Assembly: GCA_937914785.1 (NCBI GenBank)
Contig: CALGIV010000285.1
Coordinates: 1-6,122, forward strand
Origin: an uncultured Eubacteriaceae bacterium
GTDB taxonomy: Bacteria > Bacillota > Clostridia > Eubacteriales > UBA1433
Direction of reading: 5' to 3'
Length of the DNA: 6,122 nt
Each line of letters begins with the position of its first letter. Positions within the stretch are counted from its first letter, which is position 1. The translations under genes were made by a program, and so were the position numbers. Shown here one piece after another: positions 1-4,887 of this stretch. The notes below the pieces were generated by a model. It was given only the letters and a program-made list of their open reading frames with translations. It had not been told where the DNA came from and searched no databases.

Positions 1-2
1 GC

Positions 3-36
3 GTGACTGGAGTTCAGACGTGTGCTCTTCCGATCT
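3..36. other. Illumina TruSeq adapter left on the contig end
   Basis: All 34 bases match the Illumina multiplexing read-2 primer/adapter as I know it, from GTGACTGGAG at the left to TCTTCCGATCT at the right. The two bases before it (GC) would then be the end of an index barcode or other non-genomic sequence. It sits at the very edge of the window and interrupts the ffh reading frame exactly where the conserved protein sequence stops matching. This is a library artefact, not biology. Any ORF that uses bases 1-36 is partly false, including an apparent plus-strand ORF starting at 22. Confidence 0.98.
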
Positions 37-464
37 GCTGCCGGACGATACGTATCGCAGGCCGCCATCATCACGCGTTTATTCTGTTTTTTTAACAGCT
101 GTGCAAGTTTTGCCGCCGTCGTAGTCTTCCCGCTGCCCTGCGTGCCTGCAAGCAGGATTACTGTCGGCCCGTTCTTGCTGAATTTCAGCCGGTTATCCTC
201 ACCGGTTAAAATATCGGTCATCTCATCGCGAACGATTTTGATAAACTGCTGCGCCGGCGTGAGGCTTTTCATCACCTCGTCTCCCAATGCGCGTGCAGAA
301 ACCTTTTCGGTAAACTCCTTTACCGCTTTATAATTGACATCCGCCTCCAAAAGCGCCATTTTGATCTCTCTGCTGGCCATCTTAATATCAGCTTCCGTTA
401 ACTTACCTTTTTTCTTCAGTTTTGCAAAAGCATCCTGCAATTTGCCGCTCAGATTGTCAAACAC
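37..464 (-). CDS. ffh: Signal recognition particle GTPase Ffh, N-terminal part (3' end missing)
   Basis: Ffh (SRP54) binds 4.5S/SRP RNA and the signal sequences of nascent inner-membrane and secreted proteins, and docks with FtsY at the membrane in a GTP-dependent cycle. About 142 of the usual ~440-450 residues are present. They cover the helical N domain (about residues 1-90) and the start of the G domain. The G1 P-loop is GTQGSGKT at 107-114, and the family's DTYRPAA motif is at 137-143. The rest of the GTPase and the methionine-rich M domain are missing because the contig ends in adapter. The start is GTG at 464-462, chosen because a perfect AGGAGG lies 8 nt upstream and the protein opens with the typical MFDNLSGKLQDAF. 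The gene lies 15 bp downstream of ylxM and is probably co-transcribed with it. P-loop residue 108 is Thr where many Ffh proteins have Leu or Val, which I take as natural variation. Confidence 0.96.
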
Positions 465-472
465 TTCTTTGA

Positions 473-478
473 CCTCCT
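473..478 (-). promoter_or_regulatory. Ribosome binding site of ffh
   Basis: The minus strand reads AGGAGG, a perfect Shine-Dalgarno core, 8 nt before a GTG codon at 464-462. It falls in the 15-bp gap after the ylxM stop. It settles the GTG as the ffh start, since no ATG is suitably placed. Confidence 0.9.
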
Positions 479-479
479 G

Positions 480-821
480 TTATTCGCTAATTTCATCAAG
501 CAGGACATTTATCCTGTCAATTTTTGCCCCATCTTTCACCACCGGCGAGAGGGATAATAAAAGCCTTTTGACTTGCGCAATATTTTCTTCGAGCTTTTCC
601 TGCTTTTTCAGCATCTCAAGTTTATCTTCATACTTTTTCAGCGCCGCTTCGCCTTTTTTAATCGCATCGAATGCTGCTTGCCGCGATATGGAAAAAAGAG
701 CACCAATTTCACCGAGAGAATAGTCGTCTTCATAGTACATCTTTAACATTTCGAGTTGCTTTTGCGTCAGTAATTCGCCATAACAGTCGATCAGTATAGA
801 CATTTCTACAAACTTTTGCAT
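480..821 (-). CDS. ylxM: YlxM-family (UPF0122) helix-turn-helix protein, SRP-associated
   Basis: This encodes 113 residues, close to the usual ~105-115 for the YlxM/UPF0122 family, whose genes typically sit just before ffh in Bacillota. The family resembles the DNA-binding region 4 of sigma factors and has been linked to SRP function; its exact molecular role is less clear. The family pattern is visible: LLTQKQ at 17-22, YYEDDYSLGEI at 29-39 and the recognition-helix segment ISRQAAFDAI at 45-54. A charged, probably coiled-coil stretch follows (about 56-95). The start ATG at 821-819 has GAGAGG 4 nt upstream, and the N-terminus fits the family from there. The frame stays open back to 932, but that extension would run through the promoter's -35 and -10 boxes and gives a non-family N-terminus. 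A later Met at residue 7 is a weaker alternative start. The gene is first in the ylxM-ffh transcription unit. Confidence 0.92.
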   Translation of the reverse strand: MQKFVEMSILIDCYGELLTQKQLEMLKMYYEDDYSLGEIGALFSISRQAAFDAIKKGEAALKKYEDKLEMLKKQEKLEENIAQVKRLLLSLSPVVKDGAKIDRINVLLDEISE

Positions 822-837
822 TGCGCCTCTCTCTATC

Positions 838-881
838 AAGCTTTTTTGCTTTACAATGTTTTTTATTATATAAAAAAGCTT
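838..881. repeat. 10-bp perfect inverted repeat around the ylxM-ffh -10 box
   Basis: On the plus strand AAGCTTTTTT (838-847) and AAAAAAGCTT (872-881) are exact reverse complements, with 24 bp between them. The right arm lies in the promoter spacer, the left arm in the early transcribed leader, and the -10 box falls in between. This could be a repressor operator with two half-sites or a DNA-bending A-tract pair. It could also be chance in a very AT-rich region. The symmetry is seen directly; a function is not shown. Confidence 0.45.
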
Positions 882-893
882 TCTTATTGTCAA
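865..893 (-). promoter_or_regulatory. Sigma-A promoter of ylxM-ffh
   Basis: On the minus strand a perfect TTGACA (-35, bases 893-888) is followed after exactly 17 bp by a perfect TATAAT (-10, bases 870-865). An AT-rich stretch just upstream (about 894-920) could act as an UP element. Transcription should start near 858, leaving a leader of about 37 nt before the ylxM ATG. The match to the vegetative consensus is complete, so I expect strong constitutive expression unless the overlapping inverted repeat (838-881) modulates it. Confidence 0.88.
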
Positions 894-1134
894 GTTTTCT
901 TTTAAAAAATAATTATTCTGGTTTTTTATCAAATTGTTTATAGGCTTTTCAAAAATAAAGCTTTAGGATTGAAGTCATAACTATTATGTTGTCGGTTTGA
1001 TGTCTGACTTTTCTTGTTTATTCTTCGTTCTCTTCGATATCCCTTTGAATCCATAAAAGACCATTGTAGTATCCTCCATAGATTGACCTATTTTGATAAT
1101 TCCCTGGTTTCAGACAAGGCTGCCGGCAAAACTG
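894..1134 (-). other. AT-rich intergenic stretch with one doubtful short ORF
   Basis: No recognisable gene or RNA lies between the ylxM promoter and the ahcY terminator. The only coding-like signal is a minus-strand ORF ending with TAA at 984-986. It starts either at ATG 1064-1062 (26 codons) or at ATG 1079-1077 (31 codons). A TGGAGG on the minus strand (1078-1073) ends 8 nt before the inner ATG, which favours that one. The predicted peptide begins MVFYGFKGISKRTKN and is basic, with no membrane segment or known motif. The frame continues upstream of the first ATG to a TGA near 1120, so it could also be the tail of a decayed gene. No convincing promoter was found for it. I would not annotate it as a gene on this evidence alone. 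Confidence 0.25.
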
Positions 1135-1137
1135 CAT

Positions 1138-1164
1138 TATAAAAAAGGGCTTAAAAAGCCCTTT
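1138..1164 (-). terminator. Rho-independent terminator of the gcvPB-lplA-lpdA-ahcY operon
   Basis: On the minus strand a 9-bp perfect stem (AAAGGGCTT / AAGCCCTTT, bases 1164-1156 and 1152-1144) closes a 3-nt loop and runs straight into a T-tract (1146-1141). It begins 24 nt after the ahcY stop codon. Read on the plus strand the hairpin lacks a proper T-run, so it works leftwards. It marks the end of the right-hand operon and insulates it from ylxM-ffh. Confidence 0.92.
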
Positions 1165-1188
1165 AAATTTAATTTGCTATTTTTATAT

Positions 1189-2439
1189 TTAATGGTTCCA
1201 ACTGTTTAAATACTCTTCTTGCGCTTTGGAGAGCGCATCGATTTCAATGCCGCTGTAGGCAAGTTTGCGCAAAGCGACTTCGTGGTCAATTTCTTCTGGT
1301 ACATAAAGGATTTTATCCTTCAAATTTTCTTTGTTTTCTACGAGATAACGCATACACAATGCCTGAATGGCAAAGCTCATATCCATAATCTCTGCCGGAT
1401 GTCCGTCACCGGCCGCCAAATTTACGAGCCGGCCATCGGCCAACACGTAGAGGCGATTGCCGTTTTTCATCGTATAACCGACGATGTTCGGCTTGCCTTC
1501 CTTTACTTCAACGGCCATTTCGTTTAATGCCGCAAGATCAATTTCAACATCAAAATGTCCGGCATTGCAAAGTATGGCGCCATCTTTCATCAAAGCGAAA
1601 GCCTGTTGCCCGATAACACCTGCGCAGCCCGTTACGGTAATAAAGATATCACCAATCAGCGCAGCCTGCAGCATTTTCATCACGCTAAAGCCATCCATAT
1701 GGGCTTCGAGTGCACGCACAGGATCAGTTTCGGTAATGATAACGTGTGCGCCGAGGCCTTTGGCACGCATCGCAACGCCCTTGCCGCACCAACCGTAACC
1801 GCTGACGACAACATTTTTACCGGCAACGATTAAATTCGTCGTGCGGTTGATCCCGTCCCAGACCGATTGACCCGTGCCGTAACGGTTGTCAAAAAAATGT
1901 TTGCATTTGGCATTATTGACCAACATCATCGGAAAGCGCAGCTGTCCGTCTCGATCCATTGCCTTTAAACGGTTGATGCCTGTCGTCGTCTCCTCACAGC
2001 CGCCAATCAAGTTCGGAATCAGCTCGGCAAAGTGATTGTGTAACGCGTTGACCAAATCCCCGCCGTCATCTAAAATCAAATTCGGCGCGCTTTTGACAAC
2101 GTTAAAGATATGTTGCCGATATTCCTCATCGGTAGCATTATACCAGGCATAAACTGCAAAACCATCGTGAGCGAGTGCGGCTGCAACGTCATCCTGAGTC
2201 GACAACGGATTACACCCTGTAACGGCAAGGCTCGCGCCTGCCGCGCGCAGCACATGACACAAATAAGCGGTTTTCGCTTCGAGATGGATTGAAACACCCA
2301 TCCTGATGCCGGCCAGCGGCTTAGTCCGGCTGAATTCGGCTTCAATGCCGCTTAACAGAGGCATATGCTGCTTCACCCATTCAATTTTTTTCTGACCGCT
2401 TTCCCATAAATCGATATCGCGGATTTGGCTGTCATTCAT
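1189..2439 (-). CDS. ahcY: Adenosylhomocysteinase (S-adenosyl-L-homocysteine hydrolase)
   Basis: This is a cytosolic NAD-dependent enzyme that splits S-adenosylhomocysteine into adenosine and homocysteine, relieving product inhibition of methyltransferases. Its 416 residues show the family signature in order: substrate-loop STQDD (80-84), DDGGD (124-128), EETTTG (149-154), NAKCKHFFDN with the predicted catalytic Lys180 and Asp184 (176-185), Rossmann loop GYGWCGKG (214-221), GHFDVEID (294-301) and AAGDGHP with His347 (342-348). It lacks the C-terminal Lys/Tyr tail (as in KPDHYRY) of human-type enzymes. Its length and GCNPLSTQDDVAAA block resemble the shorter Thermotoga/archaeal-type enzymes. 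The start is ATG 2439-2437, because GGAGGT lies 7 nt upstream; the frame is open to an ATG at 2475, but that gives a non-family extension. It lies 59 bp after lpdA with no clear promoter between and a strong terminator behind, so it is probably the last gene of the operon. Confidence 0.96.
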   Translation of the reverse strand: MNDSQIRDIDLWESGQKKIEWVKQHMPLLSGIEAEFSRTKPLAGIRMGVSIHLEAKTAYLCHVLRAAGASLAVTGCNPLSTQDDVAAALAHDGFAVYAWYNATDEEYRQHIFNVVKSAPNLILDDGGDLVNALHNHFAELIPNLIGGCEETTTGINRLKAMDRDGQLRFPMMLVNNAKCKHFFDNRYGTGQSVWDGINRTTNLIVAGKNVVVSGYGWCGKGVAMRAKGLGAHVIITETDPVRALEAHMDGFSVMKMLQAALIGDIFITVTGCAGVIGQQAFALMKDGAILCNAGHFDVEIDLAALNEMAVEVKEGKPNIVGYTMKNGNRLYVLADGRLVNLAAGDGHPAEIMDMSFAIQALCMRYLVENKENLKDKILYVPEEIDHEVALRKLAYSGIEIDALSKAQEEYLNSWNH

Positions 2440-2446
2440 CACTGCT

Positions 2447-2452
2447 ACCTCC
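2447..2452 (-). promoter_or_regulatory. Ribosome binding site of ahcY
   Basis: The minus strand reads GGAGGT, 7 nt before the ATG at 2439-2437. It selects this start over the in-frame ATGs at 2475 and 2454. The latter overlaps the site itself. Confidence 0.85.
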
Positions 2453-2498
2453 ATTTTATTTTTATAGCCTATCATACATTCTATGCATCGGCAAGTTT

Positions 2499-3893
2499 TT
2501 ATTTACGCTTTGGCGCTGCATGAATGGCCCAACTGTCGATATCGTCAAGGGCTTCGACGATGGCTTCGCTAAACGTCGGATGCGGATGAATAATGCACCC
2601 CAAATCCCTGTACGTCATCTTCGCAGAAATTGCCGTCGCCAGCTCACCGATCAAGTCTGTCGCGCGCCGGCACATAAGCTGTGCACCAAGCAGGCGGTCT
2701 GTCTCGGCATGTGCGATGATTTTTATAAAGCCGCGTTCCTCAGTCTCAATTACCGTCTTTGCATTTGCGCTCATCAAAGCCTTGCCGCTCTTAAATGGAA
2801 TGCCCCGGGCTTTGGCCTCTTCTGCCGTCAGCCCGACAGAGGCAATCTCAGGGTCGGTATAAAGGCAGCTTGGCACGAGCGTCGTATCCATCTCATTTTC
2901 ATATCCCGCAGCCGCACAGGCCGCGTTGATGCCCTGCGCACTTGCCAGATGCGCCAGTTGCATCCCACCGTCACAGACATCGCCGATTGCATAAATCCCG
3001 TCAAAATTTGTCTGCTGAGATTCATCGACGGCGATACGCCCATCGACCAGCTTCAAGCCGAGCGACCCGTCAAAAATCCCATCGATATTGGCCTTTCGGC
3101 CCGTCGCAACGATAATACCGTCAAAGGTAAGGCTCTCTTCCCGGTCTTTATGCGTAAAGGTACACTTGAGCATCGACCCTTCCTGTTTAATCCGTTCTGC
3201 CACAGCTTTGGTGTAGATACGCACGTCGCGCTTCTTCAGTGAGGTGGACAGACCTTGAGCAAGCTCACGGTCCATCGCCGGTAAAATGCGATCGGCAAAT
3301 TCGAGGACAGTCACTTCACAGTCCAGCGCGGCGTACAGGCTGGCCATCTCCATACAGATCACACCACCGCCGATAATCAACAGGCGTTTATAATATTTGT
3401 CGTTGTGCATCAACATCTCTTCGCCCGTCAAAACATTTGTAAGCTCCGCCCCTTCAATAGCCAATTTTGCTGCAGAAGAACCTGTAGCGATGACGATGTT
3501 CTTGGCTTTGAGCTGATTTTCTCCCACTTGAACAATACCTGTCTGCGGGATAAAAGCCTCTCCTCGTATAACATCAACGCCATTGGATTTTAAAAGCCCT
3601 TCTATACCGCCGACAAGGCGCGATGTAACGGCTTCCTTGCGCTCGTTCACTTTGTAAATGTCGAAATTTGTCGAATTAGCGGAGAGGCCGTAAGCAGACG
3701 CCTGTTTCATCTCCTTATACAGGTTCGCCGCATGCATCAGGGTTTTAGTTGGGATGCAACCCCGGTTTAAACAGGTACCGCCGATGGCGTCCTTTTCAAT
3801 AAGCGCGGTTTTTAAACCAAGCTGTGCCGCTCTGATTGCGCAGACATAGCCACCCGGTCCCGCACCGATAATCGCAATATCATAAGTTTTCAT
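2499..3893 (-). CDS. lpdA: Dihydrolipoyl dehydrogenase (E3 / glycine cleavage L-protein)
   Basis: This FAD- and NAD-dependent flavoprotein reoxidises the dihydrolipoyl arm, here most likely that of glycine cleavage H-protein, producing NADH. Its 464 residues match the family length. The FAD loop GAGPGG is at 10-15, with Glu33 placed to bind the FAD ribose. The redox disulfide is GGTCLNRGCIPTK (Cys41 and Cys46). The second dinucleotide loop is GGGVIC (175-180), the FAD-binding YAIGD is at 301-305, and HPHPTFSE carries the predicted catalytic pair His438/Glu443. Cys180 is unusual: most relatives have Gly at that place in the NAD loop. The start ATG 3893-3891 has AAAGGAGGT 5 nt upstream, inside the end of lplA. 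The gene overlaps lplA by 14 bp, so the two are translationally linked. Context between lplA and gcvPB argues for the glycine cleavage role, though the same enzyme could also serve 2-oxoacid dehydrogenases if the cell has them. Confidence 0.97.
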   Translation of the reverse strand: MKTYDIAIIGAGPGGYVCAIRAAQLGLKTALIEKDAIGGTCLNRGCIPTKTLMHAANLYKEMKQASAYGLSANSTNFDIYKVNERKEAVTSRLVGGIEGLLKSNGVDVIRGEAFIPQTGIVQVGENQLKAKNIVIATGSSAAKLAIEGAELTNVLTGEEMLMHNDKYYKRLLIIGGGVICMEMASLYAALDCEVTVLEFADRILPAMDRELAQGLSTSLKKRDVRIYTKAVAERIKQEGSMLKCTFTHKDREESLTFDGIIVATGRKANIDGIFDGSLGLKLVDGRIAVDESQQTNFDGIYAIGDVCDGGMQLAHLASAQGINAACAAAGYENEMDTTLVPSCLYTDPEIASVGLTAEEAKARGIPFKSGKALMSANAKTVIETEERGFIKIIAHAETDRLLGAQLMCRRATDLIGELATAISAKMTYRDLGCIIHPHPTFSEAIVEALDDIDSWAIHAAPKRK

Positions 3894-4887
3894 CTTCTAC
3901 CTCCTTTAAAAGAAAATTCAGCAGTTCACGCGGCATTTGTGTGGTATACAAGTCTTCTTGCGCGCAAGCCTGTGCGGCGGCAAGAAAGGCGGCAGGCGTA
4001 TAGGGCCTGCCTTTTAACGCAGTGGCAAAGGCCGCGATATATTCACTGTCCATCGCATCGGAATAAAGCGCCGCGGCTTTAATCCATCCATTTTCAACTA
4101 AAAGCCGCAGATCGACATTTCCCCAATCAAATCGCTTTTGAAAAGCGTGGGTCTCGGCAGGGCCGGCACCAAAGATAAAATCATCCGATGCATATTTTTC
4201 ATACAATTTTTCCAGTTCCGCCTGATCAAAAACACTTTCATTCAAAGCCGTAGCTTTTGCACCATAAACGTCCTCAAAAGCGCTGAGCAATGCCGCGCAC
4301 AACATTTCTACTGTTAAGTCAGGACGGTAGTCGACGAGATTCGCAACGCGGGCGCGCACAGACTGAACGCCTTTTGCACGAAGCTTTTCCTGCGATACGT
4401 TCAAATACTTCGACAGCTTGTCTTTGTCGACGGCAAGCATCAGCGTACCGTGATGCAGTTTGCCGGCTTTTGAAGAAAAGAAAGCATTGCCGGAGATTTT
4501 TTTACCTTCGATGCAAATATCGTTGCGCCCCTCTGCGACGGCAGGAATACCGAGGCGGCTCAGCGCGGTCGTAATCACACAGAGCTGCTTTTCTAAATCG
4601 TAACTACCCTTTCCGGCAAGAAAGGTAAAGTTCAAATTCCCCAAATCATGGTAGACGGCGCCGCCGCCGGAACTGCGGCGAGCGACGGTGCCGCCGTCTG
4701 AATACAACAAAGAGGTGTTGCACTCATTTTGGCAATGTTGATTCTTTCCGATGACGACCGTATGCCTGTTTTGCCACAAATAGAAAATACAGCACTCTTG
4801 CTCAATATGATGACAAAGCAAGTATTCCTCCAGTGCCAGATTCCGGTGTGGGTTTGTCTCGGTCGTTCGGTAAGTGTATAACTTCAT
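3880..4887 (-). CDS. lplA: Lipoate-protein ligase A
   Basis: This cytosolic enzyme activates lipoate with ATP to lipoyl-AMP and transfers it to a lysine of lipoyl-domain proteins; here the likely acceptor is glycine cleavage H-protein. The 335 residues fit the two-domain LplA form. The catalytic domain shows NLALEEYL (16-23), YLWQNRHTVVIGKNQ (36-50), the lipoyl-adenylate motif RRSSGGGAVYHDLGNLNF (70-87), KKISGNA with predicted active-site Lys130 (129-135) and HHGTLML (145-151). A C-terminal accessory domain of LplA type follows (about 245-330), which separates it from LipB and from short LplA/LipM forms. The ATG directly follows the gcvPB TAA and has no good Shine-Dalgarno, so it probably depends on ribosomes finishing gcvPB. 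The stop TGA lies inside lpdA. The N-terminal part is rich in Cys (25, 32, 33, 52, 56); only the last looks common to me in relatives. A lipoyl- or octanoyl-transferase role cannot be excluded. Confidence 0.95.
   Translation of the reverse strand: MKLYTYRTTETNPHRNLALEEYLLCHHIEQECCIFYLWQNRHTVVIGKNQHCQNECNTSLLYSDGGTVARRSSGGGAVYHDLGNLNFTFLAGKGSYDLEKQLCVITTALSRLGIPAVAEGRNDICIEGKKISGNAFFSSKAGKLHHGTLMLAVDKDKLSKYLNVSQEKLRAKGVQSVRARVANLVDYRPDLTVEMLCAALLSAFEDVYGAKATALNESVFDQAELEKLYEKYASDDFIFGAGPAETHAFQKRFDWGNVDLRLLVENGWIKAAALYSDAMDSEYIAAFATALKGRPYTPAAFLAAAQACAQEDLYTTQMPRELLNFLLKEVEDENL
3899..3907 (-). promoter_or_regulatory. Ribosome binding site of lpdA within the 3' end of lplA
   Basis: The minus strand reads AAAGGAGGT, nearly a full anti-16S match, 5 nt before the lpdA ATG. 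It lies entirely inside lplA codons, so lpdA can recruit ribosomes itself despite the 14-bp gene overlap. Confidence 0.88.

Noticed and set aside
22..333. Plus-strand ORF of 103 codons at the left edge
   Set aside because: Its start lies in adapter sequence and the rest is the antisense of ffh, which has clear conserved motifs on the minus strand.
822..932. Longer ylxM start at 932 adding 37 residues
   Set aside because: The extension covers the consensus promoter and the transcription start, and the family N-terminus begins at the Met at 821.
935..970. Hairpin after the short ORF as a terminator
   Set aside because: Only about 5 contiguous pairs (GCTTT/AAAGC) with mismatches beside them; too weak.
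1004..1060. Plus-strand 18-codon ORF (MSDFSCLFF...)
   Set aside because: No ribosome binding site or promoter; chance ORF in AT-rich DNA.
1136..1141. TATAAT on the minus strand just after the ahcY terminator, as a promoter for the short ORF
   Set aside because: The hexamer at 17-bp spacing is AAAGGG, with no resemblance to TTGACA. The match arises from the terminator's T-tract followed by ATAAT.
2440..2475. Longer ahcY start at 2475
   Set aside because: No binding site in front of it, and the GGAGGT at 2447-2452 clearly serves the ATG at 2439. The extra 12 residues do not look like the family.
2440..2498. Separate promoter or terminator between lpdA and ahcY
   Set aside because: No hairpin with a T-run. 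The best boxes (TTGCCG with TATGAT or TAGGCT) have wrong spacing or several mismatches.
2520..3242. 240-codon plus-strand ORF inside lpdA, and the other plus-strand ORFs over lpdA, lplA, ahcY and gcvPB
   Set aside because: All lie antisense to genes with complete catalytic motifs, have no recognisable domains and lack binding sites; they are shadows of codon bias.
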